Below are positions 37,582 to 47,974 of a stretch of DNA of 64,000 nt, one piece after another (position 1 is the stretch's first letter; every line of letters begins with the position of its first letter). The stretch is from Mycolicibacterium alvei (GTDB lineage Bacteria > Actinomycetota > Actinomycetes > Mycobacteriales > Mycobacteriaceae). The stretch covers positions 4,836,001 through 4,900,000 of the forward strand of contig NZ_AP022565.1 in the NCBI RefSeq assembly GCF_010727325.1, given 5' to 3'. A program made the translations under genes and the position numbers. Under the pieces are notes generated by a model. It worked only from the letters and a program-made list of their open reading frames with translations. It ran no database searches and was not told the DNA's origin.

Positions 37582-38550
37582 GTGTCAGCATCCGACGGCA
37601 GTACCGCCTCCGAGTGGGTCCCCACCGGTTCGGTGACCGTGCGCGTTCCCGGCAAGGTGAATCTCTACCTGGCCGTCGGCGACGTGCGCGACGACGGCTA
37701 CCACGACCTCACCACGGTCTTCCACGCCGTGTCGCTGCTCGACGAGGTGACGGTGCGCAATGCCGACATGCTGTCGCTGACGGTCGAGGGTGAGGGCGTG
37801 GAGTCGGTGCCCGCCGACGAGCGCAATCTGGCCTGGCGTGCCGCCGAACTGCTGGCCGAGCATGTGGGCCGGGCACCGGACGTGGCGATCAGCATCGACA
37901 AGTCGATCCCGGTGGCCGGCGGCATGGCCGGGGGAAGCGCCGACGCGGCCGCGGTGCTGGTGGCCATGAACACGCTGTGGGAGCTCGGGGTTCCCAGACG
38001 CGATCTGCACGCTCTGGCCGCCCGGTTGGGCAGTGACGTCCCGTTTGCGCTGCACGGCGGTACCGCGCTGGGTACCGGCCGCGGTGAGGAGTTGGCCACG
38101 GTGCTGGCCCGCAACACCTTCCACTGGGTGCTGGCGTTCGCACGCAAAGGCCTGTCCACCCCGAAGGTGTTCGGCGAGCTGGATCGGCTGCGCGCGGACA
38201 CCTCGACGGGCGGCCCGCCTCGGACCGAGGAGCCCGAGCCCGTGCTGGCCGCGTTGGCATCCGGTGATCCGGCCGAACTGGCCCCACTGCTGGGCAACGA
38301 CCTGCAGTCGGCCGCGCTCAGCCTGTACCCGGACCTGCGCCGGACCTTGCGGGCGGGAGTGGACGCCGGCGCCCTGGCCGGCATCGTGTCCGGTTCGGGC
38401 CCGACGTGTGCGTTCCTGTGCTCATCGTCGACGTCTGCGGTGGACGTGGGTACGGAATTGGCCGGTGCCGGCGTGTGCCGGACGGTGCGGGTGGCCAGCG
38501 GCCCCGTCAGCGGTGCCCGGGTTGTTCCGGAGCCGTCGACGTCGCCCTGA
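37582..38550 (+). CDS. ispE: 4-diphosphocytidyl-2-C-methyl-D-erythritol kinase
   Basis: A 322-residue GHMP kinase of the MEP isoprenoid pathway, phosphorylating CDP-ME. The start is GTG 37582 (VSASDGS), matching the start of the M. tuberculosis protein; the track's longer start is rejected. [14 protein letters not shown] is the first GHMP motif, [15 protein letters not shown] the ATP-binding glycine loop and [11 protein letters not shown] the third motif. It corresponds to Rv1011. Confidence 0.95.
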   Translation: MSASDGSTASEWVPTGSVTVRVPGKVNLYLAVGDVRDDGYHDLTTVFHAVSLLDEVTVRNADMLSLTVEGEGVESVPADERNLAWRAAELLAEHVGRAPDVAISIDKSIPVAGGMAGGSADAAAVLVAMNTLWELGVPRRDLHALAARLGSDVPFALHGGTALGTGRGEELATVLARNTFHWVLAFARKGLSTPKVFGELDRLRADTSTGGPPRTEEPEPVLAALASGDPAELAPLLGNDLQSAALSLYPDLRRTLRAGVDAGALAGIVSGSGPTCAFLCSSSTSAVDVGTELAGAGVCRTVRVASGPVSGARVVPEPSTSP

Positions 38551-38971
38551 CGCGAGCCTGCATCGCCTTCGTTCGCCGTTTTCTATCCCAGGGCTGCGGA
38601 TTTGTGCCGGAACCGCCCTTGAGTGGAAAACGGTGCGGTCCACGCCGTCGACGTCGGCCTGAGAGTGTGACGCAGACCTCAATTAACGCGAGGGTTTGGC
38701 AGTTACTTAAGGGTCTCTTAAGATGATCGACGGTGAATGCTAGCGATCTTGCATCGAATGCGACTTGTACGCCCGCCGTCTACGACGGTGGGTGGTCGCC
38801 CAGACGTACAGCACGTCCTGGAGCATCACCTTTTCGAGACATAACTGCTCCCCAATCGTGTGCGCGCGCCTACCCACAAGCGGTGCACAGCGGGCGGAGC
38901 ATGGATAACCGGGCAACTGCACCTGGCGCACTGCCGCCGGTGTCGGGGCCGCGGAAGCCAAGGAGGTCGTC
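38551..38971. other. Intergenic region before pks16, no gene seen
   Basis: A 421-bp gap. It contains a segment at about 38570-38660 (GTTCGCCGTTTTCTA near its left end) resembling part of the 42-bp repeat unit. Closer to pks16, CTTAAG occurs twice at about 38706-38722 within an AT-richer stretch that may hold a promoter. A perfect AAGGAGG ribosome site sits before the pks16 GTG. No open frame here looks coding. Confidence 0.6.
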
Positions 38972-40606
38972 GTGAGCAGATTCACCGAGAAGATGTACCG
39001 CAACGCTCGTGAGAGCAAGCGCGGCATGGTGACAGGTGAACCGCACGAGCCGGTTCGCCACACCTGGGGCGAGGTTCATGAGCGGGCCCGACGTATCGCA
39101 GGCGGCCTCGCCGCCGCAGGTATCGGTCACGGCGACGCCGTCGGCGTGCTGGCCGGCTTCCCCGTCGAGATCGCGCCGACGGCGCAGGGCGTGTGGATGC
39201 GCGGCGCGAGCCTGACGATGCTCCACCAGCCGACCCCGCGCACCGACCTGGCGGTGTGGGCCGAAGACACCATGAACGTGATCGGCATGATCGAGGCCGA
39301 CGCCGTCGTCGTCTCCGAGCCGTTCCTCGTCGCCATCCCGGTGCTGGAGGAAAAGGGCATCAAGGTGGTCAAGGTCGCCGACCTGCTGGCGGCCGACCCG
39401 ATCGACCCGGTGGAAACCGGCGAGGACGATCTGGCGCTGATGCAGCTGACTTCCGGTTCCACCGGGTCGCCCAAGGCAGTGCAGATCACCCACCGCAACA
39501 TCCACTCCAATGCCGAGGCGATGTTCATCGGTGCCGAGTACGACGTCGACAAGGACGTCATGGTGAGCTGGCTGCCCTGCTTCCATGACATGGGCATGGT
39601 CGGCTTCCTGACCATCCCGATGTACTTCGGCGCCGAGCTCGTCAAGGTCACGCCGATGGACTTCCTGCGCGACACGCTGCTGTGGGCCAAGCTCATCGAC
39701 AAGTACAAGGGCACCATGACCGCGGCGCCGAACTTCGCCTACGCGTTGTTTGCCAAGCGGTTGCGCCGCCAGGCCAAGCCCGGTGATTTCGACCTGTCCA
39801 CGCTGCGGTTCGCGCTCTCGGGTGCCGAGCCCGTGGAGCCGGCCGACGTCGAGGACCTGCTGGACGCGGGCAAGCCGTTCGGGCTGCCGTCCTCGGCGAT
39901 CCTGCCGGCCTATGGCATGGCCGAGACCTGCCTGGCGGTGTCGTTCTCCCCGTGCAACGCGGGCCTGGTGGTCGACGAGGTCGATGCCGACCTGCTGGCC
40001 GCACTGCGGCAAGCCGTGCCCGCCACCAAGGGCAACACCCGCCGACTGGCCTCACTGGGTCCGCTGCTGAAGGACCTGGAGGCCCGCGTCGTCGACGAGC
40101 ACGGCGACGTCATGCTGGCCCGCGGCGTCGGCGTCATCGAGCTGCGCGGCGAATCGCTGACCCCCGGCTACCTCACTATGGGCGGCTTCCTGCCGGCCCA
40201 GGATGAGCACGGCTGGTACGACACCGGCGACCTCGGTTACATCACCGAGGAGGGCAACGTCGTCGTGTGCGGTCGCGTCAAGGACGTGATCATCATGGCC
40301 GGGCGCAACATCTACCCGACGGACATTGAACGAGCGGCGGGCCGAGTGGACGGCGTCCGTCCCGGCTGCGCGGTGGCGGTGCGCCTGGACGCCGGGCACT
40401 CGCGTGAGACCTTCGCTGTCGCAGTGGAGTCCAACGCCTGGCAGGATCCGGCCGAGGTGCGCCGGATCGAGCATCAGGTGGCGCACGAGGTGGTGTCCGA
40501 GGTCGATATGCGTCCGCGCAACGTCGTGGTGCTCGGGCCCGGAAGTATCCCGAAGACTCCCTCGGGCAAGCTGCGTCGCGCCAACTCGGTTTCCCTGGTC
40601 ACGTAG
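38972..40606 (+). CDS. pks16: Fatty-acyl-AMP ligase (Pks16/FadD type)
   Basis: A 544-residue adenylate-forming enzyme of the FadD/fatty-acyl-AMP ligase group, activating a long-chain acid as an acyl-adenylate. It starts at GTG 38972 after AAGGAGG. ATP motifs are [20 protein letters not shown] (residues ~154-173), [26 protein letters not shown] and the C-terminal catalytic Lys in [12 protein letters not shown]. It corresponds to Rv1013. Despite the name it has no polyketide-synthase domains. Whether it loads CoA or a carrier protein is not decided by sequence. Confidence 0.92.
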   Translation: MSRFTEKMYRNARESKRGMVTGEPHEPVRHTWGEVHERARRIAGGLAAAGIGHGDAVGVLAGFPVEIAPTAQGVWMRGASLTMLHQPTPRTDLAVWAEDTMNVIGMIEADAVVVSEPFLVAIPVLEEKGIKVVKVADLLAADPIDPVETGEDDLALMQLTSGSTGSPKAVQITHRNIHSNAEAMFIGAEYDVDKDVMVSWLPCFHDMGMVGFLTIPMYFGAELVKVTPMDFLRDTLLWAKLIDKYKGTMTAAPNFAYALFAKRLRRQAKPGDFDLSTLRFALSGAEPVEPADVEDLLDAGKPFGLPSSAILPAYGMAETCLAVSFSPCNAGLVVDEVDADLLAALRQAVPATKGNTRRLASLGPLLKDLEARVVDEHGDVMLARGVGVIELRGESLTPGYLTMGGFLPAQDEHGWYDTGDLGYITEEGNVVVCGRVKDVIIMAGRNIYPTDIERAAGRVDGVRPGCAVAVRLDAGHSRETFAVAVESNAWQDPAEVRRIEHQVAHEVVSEVDMRPRNVVVLGPGSIPKTPSGKLRRANSVSLVT

Positions 40607-40788
40607 CCGTCTGCGGCGCCGCGCGCGTGCGTCGCCGAAACGGGTCGGGTTGTGTTCTGCCGCAACGCGACGGGTTCCTTTTGCCGTTCAGCGTCGTAGA
40701 ACGGCACTAAATCATCTGTTTCTCGGCCGGTGAATGGCGTCCGACCGTTGTATTCTGACGCCGAAACTAATTTGACGAGAGGACCGGC

Positions 40789-41220
40789 ATGGTCAAATCC
40801 CGATGGGTTTCGGCGATCCTGGGTGCGAGTGTCATCGCTGCCGGGATTACCGCGGGCACCGCGTGGGCGGGTGGTCCCGGCGGATACGTCGAAGATCCCG
40901 AAGACATATTCGCCGCTGTCGGCACGGGCGAATTCGACGGCGCCCTGGCTGGTTTCACCGCAACCGGTGACACCAGCGAGGAAGCTTCGGCGGCGGTGAT
41001 CGCGGCCTGTGAGAACGCGGGCGGTTTGGACTGCACCGCTGATGAGGTGACCAACGACAACCTCTGCATCGTGTCGGTCGCGAGCGACAGCAACTGGGCG
41101 GTCGCCGGTGGTGCCGGCGCCACCGTCGAGGCGGCCCGTGAGGACGCCTTCAATCGTGCGGCGGCGAACAACACCCCGCTCGATGCGGATTCCCCCGTCG
41201 TCGTATCGGCCTGCCCCTGA
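40789..41220 (+). CDS. Secreted DUF4189-family protein
   Basis: A 143-residue exported protein with an N-terminal signal peptide (MVKSRWVSAILGASVIAAGI, cleavage after AWA). The mature part shows the DUF4189 pattern: EASAAVIAACENAGGLDCTA, then CIVSVASDSNWAVAGGAGAT and EAAREDAFNRAA. Three or four cysteines could form disulfides. GAGAGGACCGGC precedes the ATG. Related small mycobacterial proteins are secreted; function unknown. A second small secreted protein follows in the same direction. Confidence 0.85.
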   Translation: MVKSRWVSAILGASVIAAGITAGTAWAGGPGGYVEDPEDIFAAVGTGEFDGALAGFTATGDTSEEASAAVIAACENAGGLDCTADEVTNDNLCIVSVASDSNWAVAGGAGATVEAAREDAFNRAAANNTPLDADSPVVVSACP

Positions 41221-41279
41221 TGAGCGGCTCAGCGCATGACCATTCTGGTATCGCGGTGGTAGCCCGGAAGGGGAGGGCC

Positions 41280-41510
41280 ATGATGACAGGTCGCGGCAAG
41301 TTGGCCTTCGTGATGGTGGGTTTGGCTGCAGCGTCGGTGATTTCGGCGCCGACGGCGGCCGCTCGGCCGACGTGCCAGGACACGGCCACCAAGACCATCT
41401 GCACGACCAACGGCAGCACATCGATCAAGGCGCGGCCTGGCACCGTCGCGCCACCGGCCAATCAGCCGGTGATCCCGTGGCTCGGAATGCCCGGAGGCCG
41501 TCGCCGCTAG
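41280..41510 (+). CDS. Small secreted protein
   Basis: A 76-residue protein with a signal peptide (MTGRGKLAFVMVGLAAASVI then SAPTAAARP) and a mature part of about 50 residues with two cysteines (PTCQDTATKTICTTNGST) and a Pro-rich tail. ATG 41280 follows GGAAGGGGAGGGCC; the longer frame from 41220 overlaps the previous stop by TGATG but lacks a signal peptide. A strong hairpin lies 31 bp after the stop. Function unknown. Confidence 0.72.
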   Translation: MMTGRGKLAFVMVGLAAASVISAPTAAARPTCQDTATKTICTTNGSTSIKARPGTVAPPANQPVIPWLGMPGGRRR

Positions 41511-41541
41511 CGAATCGTCGCAGCAGCACCACCAGCACCCG

Positions 41542-41575
41542 CGAGCGGGCGTGTCCTACCTGACACGCCCGCTCG
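41542..41575 (+). terminator. GC-rich hairpin terminator
   Basis: CGAGCGGGCGTGTC (41542-41555) pairs perfectly with GACACGCCCGCTCG (41562-41575) across a six-base loop. It is downstream of the small secreted gene and opposes the small minus-strand ORF, so it may serve both strands. Confidence 0.8.
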
Positions 41576-41581
41576 TGGTGG

Positions 41582-41719
41582 TTATGGAGCAGTCGGGCGC
41601 GCAATGCGTTCGGCCGCGTCGGCGATCCGGTTCTGCCGAATGACGTAGCCGCGCAACATCAACAGAATCGCGACCGGCGCCGCCATCATCGACAACACTT
41701 CGAGCATGTCCGATCTCAT
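41582..41719 (-). CDS. Possible 45-residue membrane protein
   Basis: A short open frame beginning MRSDMLEVLSMMAAPVAILL and continuing to a basic helix (MLRGYVIRQNRIADAAERIA). It has one likely transmembrane segment (residues ~6-24) and a cytosolic amphipathic tail, as in many mycobacterial small membrane proteins. The ribosome site is weak (CCCGAAGT). Not confirmed by any second signal beyond amino-acid composition; it fills a gap of more than 300 bp before pth. Confidence 0.4.
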   Translation of the reverse strand: MRSDMLEVLSMMAAPVAILLMLRGYVIRQNRIADAAERIARPTAP

Positions 41720-41833
41720 ACTTCGGGTGTACCTGCTGCGCACACGCTCGTGTCGGACCTGAACGGTTTCTTTACGACCGAGAGGGAAATCCTTGCACCC
41801 CGGGTGCGATTCGCCGTGGTCGGTCTCGCTGCA

Positions 41834-42409
41834 TCACCAGGCGTGGACGGTGTTCTGGGCCGGCTCGAGGCCCTCGGCGATCAGCAGCTCGGTGGCATCG
41901 GCGGCCTGCTCGCAGATCGTTGGCACCTCGGCCCGTTCGGCGGCAGAAAATGCCTCCAACACGTACGCCGCCGGATCCTTACGCCCCGGCGGGCGGCCCA
42001 CTCCGATGCGGACTCGCTGAAAGTCCTTGCTGCTCAATGCTGATGCGATCGAACGCAGCCCGTTGTGACCACCCTCGCCGCCGCCGACCTTGAGCCGGAT
42101 TCGTCCGAAGTCGATGTCGAGCTCGTCGTGGACGACCACGAGCCGGCCCGGCGGCACCGAATAGAACTTGGCCAACGGTCCGACCTGGCGGCCGGACTCG
42201 TTCATGTAGCACCGAGGTTTGGCCAGTATCACCGGGGCTCCTGCGAGCCGACCGGTGAGCACCTCGGCGCCGGACTTCTTGTGCACCTTGAAGGCCGAGC
42301 CGATGCGGGCGGCCAGCACATCGGCCACCATGAACCCGACATTGTGCCGGGTCTTGGCGTAGGCGGGCCCGGGATTTCCCAGGCCCACCACCAGCAGCGG
42401 CTCGGCCAT
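41834..42409 (-). CDS. pth: Peptidyl-tRNA hydrolase
   Basis: A 191-residue enzyme that releases tRNA from stalled peptidyl-tRNA. The N-terminal [20 protein letters not shown] contains the catalytic His (H22) and Asn. [13 protein letters not shown] and [20 protein letters not shown], then GHNGLRSI, are standard Pth motifs. It follows rplY by 11 bp in the same direction and corresponds to Rv1014c. Confidence 0.96.
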   Translation of the reverse strand: MAEPLLVVGLGNPGPAYAKTRHNVGFMVADVLAARIGSAFKVHKKSGAEVLTGRLAGAPVILAKPRCYMNESGRQVGPLAKFYSVPPGRLVVVHDELDIDFGRIRLKVGGGEGGHNGLRSIASALSSKDFQRVRIGVGRPPGRKDPAAYVLEAFSAAERAEVPTICEQAADATELLIAEGLEPAQNTVHAW

Positions 42410-42420
42410 CGAAAGGGTGC

Positions 42421-43077
42421 TTACTCGGAGGCTTCGGGAGCCTCGGCGGCCGGCTCCTCGGCGGGGGCCGCGGCAGCCTCGCCGGAGCCCTCGGAGTCGA
42501 GCTCCTCAGCGCTCGGAGCCTCGACGATGTTGACCACCAGGAGCTCGGGATCCGACACCAGCGAAACGCCCTCGGGCAGCTCGACCTGGCCGGCCAGGAT
42601 CTGGGTGCCGGCCTCGACGCCCTCGATCGACACAGTCAGGTGCTCGGGGATCGACAGAGCCTCGGCCTCGATCTCGATGGTGTTGGTGTCCTGGGTGACC
42701 AGGGCGCCCGGGACGGCGTCACCCTCGATGACGATGGTGACCTCGACGTGGACCTTCTCGCCACGGCGCACGACGAGCAGGTCGGCGTGCTGGATGTTGC
42801 GGCGGATCGGGTGGATGTCCAGCGCCTTGGTCAGGGCGAGCTGCTCCTTGCCCTCGATGTCGAGGGTCAGCACGGCGTTGGTGCCCGAGTTGCGCAGCAC
42901 GGCAGCGAACTCACGGGCGTTGATCTCCAGGTGCTGGGGGTCGCTGCCGTGGCCATAGAGCACGGTGGGCACGTTGCCGTCGCGGCGGGCCTGGCGCGAG
43001 GCGCCCTTGCCGGTGCGGGTACGCACGGCGGCGGTCAGTTTGTTGGGGACGTTCTTGGATGATGCGGCCTTGGCCAT
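42421..43077 (-). CDS. rplY: 50S ribosomal protein L25/general stress protein CTC
   Basis: A 218-residue L25 of the long (CTC) form, which binds 5S rRNA. The N-terminal L25 domain contains [20 protein letters not shown] and [14 protein letters not shown]. The second beta-rich TL5/CTC domain follows, and the C-terminus is a low-complexity Ala/Glu tail (~185-218, [14 protein letters not shown]). It corresponds to Rv1015c and is followed by pth. Confidence 0.95.
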   Translation of the reverse strand: MAKAASSKNVPNKLTAAVRTRTGKGASRQARRDGNVPTVLYGHGSDPQHLEINAREFAAVLRNSGTNAVLTLDIEGKEQLALTKALDIHPIRRNIQHADLLVVRRGEKVHVEVTIVIEGDAVPGALVTQDTNTIEIEAEALSIPEHLTVSIEGVEAGTQILAGQVELPEGVSLVSDPELLVVNIVEAPSAEELDSEGSGEAAAAPAEEPAAEAPEASE

Positions 43078-43257
43078 GGTGTTGCTCCTCTAGTTGCGGT
43101 ACTGCGGTCAGATCGTCAGCACGGCAAGGGTCACAACACTTACAGAAGTTCCCGCCGATAACGGTGGTCCAGAAGGTCCACCCTCGCCGTGACGCCAGGT
43201 CAGGGTAGCAAACGACGCAGGTCGCCCCAAAATCCGGTTGAGATCGCCCAGCCGCCC

Positions 43258-44130
43258 CTACAGCGGATATGCCGTCTCGGTGAGTCCTTCGGACAGCTCC
43301 CAGAGCGCCTTCTGGGTGTCCGCCCGCCGGGCCAGCGGACTGCGCCCGACCGGTTGGCTGGGGCCGAACTGGCCGAACCGCGGCCCGATGAAGCTGTCTC
43401 CGGGAACGTCCTGGGACGCCGCGAACAGCGTCTGCCGGGCGCCGAAGGACGCATCGCTGGCGAAAACCCGGTTGGCGGTCGCGATCATCCGCGTGCCGAA
43501 CTTGTTGCCGGTCTGGCCCTGCAGGTTGGTGGCCGAATAGCCGGGGTGGGCGGCCAGCGCGCGCACCTGCGACCCCGAGGCCGTCAGCCGGCGCTGCAAC
43601 TCGGAGGTGAACATCAGGTTGGCCAGCTTGGACTGACCGTAAGCCAGCCACGCCGAATACGGCCGCGCCTTCCAGTTCAGGTCCTGCAGGCTGACCTTCC
43701 CGAACATGTGCATCAACGAGGACACCGTCACCACCCGATCGGTGATCTTGGGCAGCAGCAGATTCGTCAGCGCGAAATGCCCGAGATGGTTGGTGCCGAT
43801 CTGGCTCTCGAAGCCGTCGACGGTCCGGCTCAGCGGGACCGCCATGATTCCGGCGTTGTTGACCAGTACGTCGACGCTCTCGACGGTGTCGGCGAACTCG
43901 CGCACCGAGGCCAGATCCTGCAGGTCGAGTTTGCGGACCTCGACCTGCCCACCGGTCATCGTCTCGGCGGCTGCGGTGCCCTTCTCCAGGTTGCGCACCG
44001 CGACGGTGACCTTGGCGCCGACGCGGGCCAGCTCACGCGCGGTGACGAGGCCCAGCCCGCTGTTGGCGCCGGTGACGATCACCCGGCGGCCGGAAAACGA
44101 GGGCAGGTCGGCGCTGGTCCATCCACTCAT
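43258..44130 (-). CDS. Short-chain dehydrogenase/reductase (retinol-/protochlorophyllide-reductase-like)
   Basis: A 290-residue extended-type SDR. The cofactor motif is VTGANSGLGLVTARELAR (residues ~16-33), with VRNLEKGTAAAE after it and NNAGIMAVPL. The active-site Ser is in VVTVSSLMH, and the YxxxK pair is YGQSKLANLMF. ATG 44130 (MSGWTSADL) is chosen; the longer frame is unsupported. It lies 25 bp after lpqT in the same direction. M. tuberculosis places lpqT directly next to rplY, so this gene is an addition. The substrate is unknown. Confidence 0.9.
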   Translation of the reverse strand: MSGWTSADLPSFSGRRVIVTGANSGLGLVTARELARVGAKVTVAVRNLEKGTAAAETMTGGQVEVRKLDLQDLASVREFADTVESVDVLVNNAGIMAVPLSRTVDGFESQIGTNHLGHFALTNLLLPKITDRVVTVSSLMHMFGKVSLQDLNWKARPYSAWLAYGQSKLANLMFTSELQRRLTASGSQVRALAAHPGYSATNLQGQTGNKFGTRMIATANRVFASDASFGARQTLFAASQDVPGDSFIGPRFGQFGPSQPVGRSPLARRADTQKALWELSEGLTETAYPL

Positions 44131-44155
44131 GCTGACCACCCTACGGGTGGCTCCG

Positions 44156-44800
44156 TCACTTCTTGGCGATGTTGAAGCCCGCGATGATCGACTCGATGTC
44201 CGGCCCCTGTGCCGCAGCCTCATCGGCGTAGGTCGTCACGGTCAGCTGGATGAGATACCGCTGCGGGGGCTGCAGCCCGTCATTCGCGATGACGACACGG
44301 TTGTAGCTCTGCATGCGCTTGCCGTTGAGGTCGTAGCTGCCCTCGATCATCGCCGACGGGAAGCCCTTCCAGTCCGCGGTGGATGCGTTGAGCTGCTTGA
44401 AGTTTTCCGACAGTTGGGCATCGGCGTAGCCGTGGTCGGCAAGGGCCTTGGGGATGTCGAAGTCACCGTGCAGGGCGAACGCCAGCATCATCGCGGTGGG
44501 GTAGGTGTCCCCCTTGGCGATCATCCGGGTGCCTGGGGCCAGGTTCGGATTGTTGTAGGTATGCCATCCCGGTGGGCTCGGCATGGTCACCGTCAGACGG
44601 GGGATCTTCTCGGGTGCGATGGACTCGCCGACGACACCGGATTCCTCCAGGAATTTCCACAGCGGCACCGGCTGCTTGTCGGGGGCGGCGGCCGGAGTCG
44701 TCGAGCTCGTGGTCCAGAGCGACTTGTAGTCAGGCGTTTCGGCGCCGCAACCGGTGACCAGCACCGCCAGTGCGCCGGCCGTGGCGAGCAGCTGTTTCAC
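44156..44800 (-). CDS. lpqT: Lipoprotein LpqT
   Basis: A 214-residue LpqN/LpqT-family lipoprotein with lipobox VLVTGC at residues ~13-18 and a short linker. The mature domain has WKFLEESGVVGESI, TVTMPSPPGWHTYNN and a C-terminal segment RYLIQLTVTTYADEAAA. It corresponds to Rv1016c. Its ATG overlaps the arsC stop by ATGA, so it is expressed with arsC, prs and glmU. Overexpressed LpqT has been linked to TLR2 signalling in M. tuberculosis; here only the family is evident. Confidence 0.9.
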   Translation of the reverse strand: MKQLLATAGALAVLVTGCGAETPDYKSLWTTSSTTPAAAPDKQPVPLWKFLEESGVVGESIAPEKIPRLTVTMPSPPGWHTYNNPNLAPGTRMIAKGDTYPTAMMLAFALHGDFDIPKALADHGYADAQLSENFKQLNASTADWKGFPSAMIEGSYDLNGKRMQSYNRVVIANDGLQPPQRYLIQLTVTTYADEAAAQGPDIESIIAGFNIAKK

Positions 44801-45159
44801 AGAATCTCGCGCACCGAATCGATCGGCCGGGCCAACCTGGTGCCCTTGTCGGTGACGACGAACGGCCGCTCGATCAGGATCGGGTTCTCAGCCATCGCAT
44901 CGAGCAGTTCATCGTCGGAGGCATCGGCCAAACCCAGTTCGGCATAAAGGGATTCACGCTTGCGTACCGCGGTGCGGACATCGATTCCCGCAGCTTCGAT
45001 CAGCGCGGCGATCTCGTCGCGCGTCGGCGGTGTCTTCAGGTACTGCACAACCTCAGGCTCGATCCCGTTCTCGCGCAACAGATCCAGTGTCTTGCGCGAG
45101 GTGGAGCACTTCGGATTGTGGTAGATCACGGCGGCGGGCCGCCCATCGGGCTCAGCCAT
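44797..45159 (-). CDS. arsC: Arsenate reductase (glutaredoxin-type ArsC family)
   Basis: A 120-residue ArsC/Spx-like protein. The active-site Cys lies in HNPKCSTSRKTLDLL (residues ~14-28). The conserved RKRESLYAELGL and the late NPILIERPFVVTDKG, with the Arg that stabilises arsenate, are the classical ArsC signature. It is coupled to prs by TGATG and to lpqT by ATGA. No other ars genes are near, so a housekeeping thiol-redox role is as likely as arsenic resistance. Confidence 0.9.
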   Translation of the reverse strand: MAEPDGRPAAVIYHNPKCSTSRKTLDLLRENGIEPEVVQYLKTPPTRDEIAALIEAAGIDVRTAVRKRESLYAELGLADASDDELLDAMAENPILIERPFVVTDKGTRLARPIDSVREIL

Positions 45160-46139
45160 CAGGCCGACCCGTCGAACAGCCCGGTCACCGAACCGTTCTC
45201 GAACACCGCGCGGATGGTGCTGGCCAACAGCGGCGCGATGGACAGTTCGGTCAGCTGTGGGAACCGCTTGTCGTCGGTGATCGGCAGCGTGTTGGTGACG
45301 ATCACCTCGCGGGCGCCGCAATCGGCCAGGCGCTGGGCGGCCGGGTCGGACAGCACGCCGTGGGTCGCGGCGATCACCACGTCCTTGGCGCCGTCCTCCT
45401 TGAGCAGCTTGACCGCGCCGGCGATGGTGCCGCCGGTGTCGATCATGTCGTCGGTGAGGATGCAGGTCTTGCCCTTGACGTCGCCGACCACCCGGTTGGA
45501 CACGACCTGGTTGGGTACCAGCGGGTCGCGGGTCTTGTGGATGAAGGCCAGCGGCACGCCGCCCAGCGAGTCGGCCCACTTCTCGGCGACACGCACGCGG
45601 CCCGAGTCCGGTGACACCACGACCACGTCGGAGTCGTTGTATTTGTCGGCGATGTAGCCGCACAGCAGCGACTGGGCGCGCATGTGGTCCACGGGGCCGT
45701 CGAAGAAGCCCTGGATCTGGTCGGTGTGCAGGTCGACCGAGACGATGCGGTCGGCGCCGGCGGTCTTGAGCAGGTCGGCGACCAGGCGGGCCGAGATGGG
45801 CTCGCGGCCGCGGTGCTTCTTGTCCTGCCGCGCGTACGGGTAGAACGGCAGGATCGCGGTGATCCGCTTGGCGCTACCGCGCTTGAGCGCATCGATCATG
45901 ATGAGCTGCTCCATGAGCCACTGGTTCAGTGGCGCAGGATGGCTCTGCAGTACGAACGCGTCGCACCCGCGCACGGACTCGTCGAACCGGACGAAGATCT
46001 CGCCGTTGGCAAAGTCGCGGGCGGTCTGCGCCGTGACCTCGGTACCCAGTTCCTTGGCCACTTGCTCCGCCAACTCGGGGTGCGCACGCCCCGAGAACAG
46101 CATCAGGTTTTTTCGATTGTCGGTCCAGTCCGTGGCCAC
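45159..46139 (-). CDS. prs: Ribose-phosphate pyrophosphokinase
   Basis: A 326-residue enzyme making PRPP for nucleotides, His, Trp and, in mycobacteria, decaprenylphosphoryl-arabinose. The phosphate-binding and PRPP loop are ILTDDMIDTGGTIAGAVKLL and VVSPDSGRVRVAEKWADSLG. DLHTDQIQGFFDGPVDHM and RQDKKHRGREPIS are typical. It corresponds to Rv1017c (prsA). glmU lies 214 bp upstream in the same direction, and arsC and lpqT follow. Confidence 0.96.
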   Translation of the reverse strand: MATDWTDNRKNLMLFSGRAHPELAEQVAKELGTEVTAQTARDFANGEIFVRFDESVRGCDAFVLQSHPAPLNQWLMEQLIMIDALKRGSAKRITAILPFYPYARQDKKHRGREPISARLVADLLKTAGADRIVSVDLHTDQIQGFFDGPVDHMRAQSLLCGYIADKYNDSDVVVVSPDSGRVRVAEKWADSLGGVPLAFIHKTRDPLVPNQVVSNRVVGDVKGKTCILTDDMIDTGGTIAGAVKLLKEDGAKDVVIAATHGVLSDPAAQRLADCGAREVIVTNTLPITDDKRFPQLTELSIAPLLASTIRAVFENGSVTGLFDGSA

Positions 46140-46353
46140 TTGGCTGCCTTCGCGGTTGGGGATCGATACGGGGCAATCGTACGTAGCGTTTCCGGTAGTT
46201 CGTAGCCGGGTTACCAGATTGCCAACGTGAAACGTCGGATTGCCAGGCTGTCCTGCCGCCGACCGGGGGAGTCGGAACCCTCCGATCCCTGCACGCCGAG
46301 GCGTTGACGGGTTGTCGAGGCCGGGGCGTGTCTTCCTGCTCGGCGGCTTCGGC

Positions 46354-47802
46354 TCAGTCGCCCTCGCCGCGGGCTTTGCGGGCAGCTTCGGCGGCGGCAG
46401 AGCCCGGACGCTTGCGCTCCACCCAGCCCTCGAAGGTGCGCTGGGCGTTGTCCGAAACCGCCAGCGCGCCGGGTGGGACGTCGTCGCGCAGTACGGTGCC
46501 CGCGCCGGTGTACGCGCCGTCGCCGACGGACACCGGGGCGATGAACATGGTGTCGGAACCGGTCCGCACGTGGGAGCCGATGGTGGTGCGGTGCTTGTTC
46601 TCGCCGTCGTAGTTGACGAACACGCTGGAGGCCCCGATGTTGCTGTGATCGCCGATGTCGGCGTCGCCGACGTAGGTCAGGTGCGGCACCTTGGTGCCGG
46701 TACCGATCGTGGAGTTCTTCGTCTCGACGAACGCGCCGAGCTTGGCCTCGGCCCCGAGGATCGTTCCCGGCCGCAGGTAGGTGAACGGACCGACGGTCGC
46801 GCCCGCGCCGATCACGGCGAGCTGGCCGTGCGTGCGCACCACGGATGCGCCGTCACCGACCTCGACGTCGGTCAGCGTGGAATCCGGACCGATCTCGCAG
46901 CCGGCGCCGATCTCGGTGGTCCCCAGCAGCTGGGTGCCGGGGCGCACGACGGTGTCGCGGCCGATGGTGACGTCGACGTCGATCCACGTGGTGGCCGGGT
47001 CGACGATCGTCACACCGGCGCGTTGATGGCGGGCCACGATGCGGCGGTTGAGCTCGGCGCCGAGGTCGGCGAGTTGCACCCGGTCGTTGACGCCGGCAAC
47101 CAGCGCACTGTCGTCGACGTGCATGGCCCGCACCGTCCGGCCGTCCTGGCGCACGATCGCGATGACATCGGTGAGGTAGAGCTCCTGCTGGGCGTTGTTC
47201 GAGCTCAGCCGGCTCAACGCCGAGCGCAGGTCGACGATGTCGAAGGCGTACACGCCGGCGTTGACCTCGCGGATGGCCCGTTGCGATTCGGTGGCGTCGG
47301 CCTGCTCGACGATGCCGATGACCTCGTTGTCCTGGGTGCGCAGGATGCGGCCGTAACCGGTGGGGTCGGGCACGGTGGTGGTGACGACGGTGACCGCGGC
47401 CGGTTGCGCGCTGTGGGATTCGATGAGCCCGGCCAGGGTGTCGGCGTCGAGCAGGGGGACGTCACCGGAGGTCACGACGACGGTGCCGGTGAACTCGTCG
47501 GGCAGTGCGCTCAGGCCGCAGGCCACGGCGTGGCCGGTGCCGAGCTGTTGATCCTGGATCGCGACGTCGATGGTGCGGCCCAGCTTGTCGGCCAGTTCGT
47601 CGATGGCGGGGGCGATGCGCTCACGGTCGTGGCCGAGGACGACCACCAGATGTCGGGCGGTGGCATTGGCCACGGTGTGCACGGCGTGGCTGAGCATGCT
47701 GCGGCCGGCCAGGGTGTGCAGCACCTTGGGGGTGTCCGAGCGCATCCGGGTTCCGGCGCCTGCCGCCAGTACGACGACTGCGGACTCGATCGGTGCGGTC
47801 AT
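46354..47802 (-). CDS. glmU: Bifunctional UDP-GlcNAc pyrophosphorylase/GlcN-1-P acetyltransferase
   Basis: A 482-residue two-domain enzyme. The N-terminal nucleotidyltransferase domain has [20 protein letters not shown] (residues ~12-31). The C-terminal left-handed beta-helix has hexapeptide repeats ([26 protein letters not shown]). It makes UDP-GlcNAc for peptidoglycan and the mycobacterial linkage unit. It corresponds to Rv1018c. A large opposite-strand open frame is only its shadow. Confidence 0.96.
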   Translation of the reverse strand: MTAPIESAVVVLAAGAGTRMRSDTPKVLHTLAGRSMLSHAVHTVANATARHLVVVLGHDRERIAPAIDELADKLGRTIDVAIQDQQLGTGHAVACGLSALPDEFTGTVVVTSGDVPLLDADTLAGLIESHSAQPAAVTVVTTTVPDPTGYGRILRTQDNEVIGIVEQADATESQRAIREVNAGVYAFDIVDLRSALSRLSSNNAQQELYLTDVIAIVRQDGRTVRAMHVDDSALVAGVNDRVQLADLGAELNRRIVARHQRAGVTIVDPATTWIDVDVTIGRDTVVRPGTQLLGTTEIGAGCEIGPDSTLTDVEVGDGASVVRTHGQLAVIGAGATVGPFTYLRPGTILGAEAKLGAFVETKNSTIGTGTKVPHLTYVGDADIGDHSNIGASSVFVNYDGENKHRTTIGSHVRTGSDTMFIAPVSVGDGAYTGAGTVLRDDVPPGALAVSDNAQRTFEGWVERKRPGSAAAEAARKARGEGD

Positions 47803-47886
47803 GTTCTCCTCTCCGGCGAGCGACCGGGTCTGTACGCCGACACGCCGTCCCTAGTGTCAAATTGCGGTCGCTCGCGGAAGTTTGAG

Positions 47887-47958
47887 CTCCGTCGCCAGGA
47901 CTCGAACCTGAACTATCTGAACCAAAATCAGAGGTGCTGCCGATTACACCACGACGGA
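47887..47958 (-). tRNA. tRNA-Gln (anticodon TTG)
   Basis: A 72-nt cloverleaf on the minus strand. The acceptor TCCGTCG pairs with CGACGGA. The anticodon stem TCTGA/TCAGA encloses TTTTGGT with TTG, reading CAA and CAG by wobble. The T loop is GTTCGAGTC. CCA is not encoded. It lies between glmU and the divergent TetR gene. Confidence 0.95.
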
Positions 47959-47974
47959 ATGTCCGGGAGAGACT

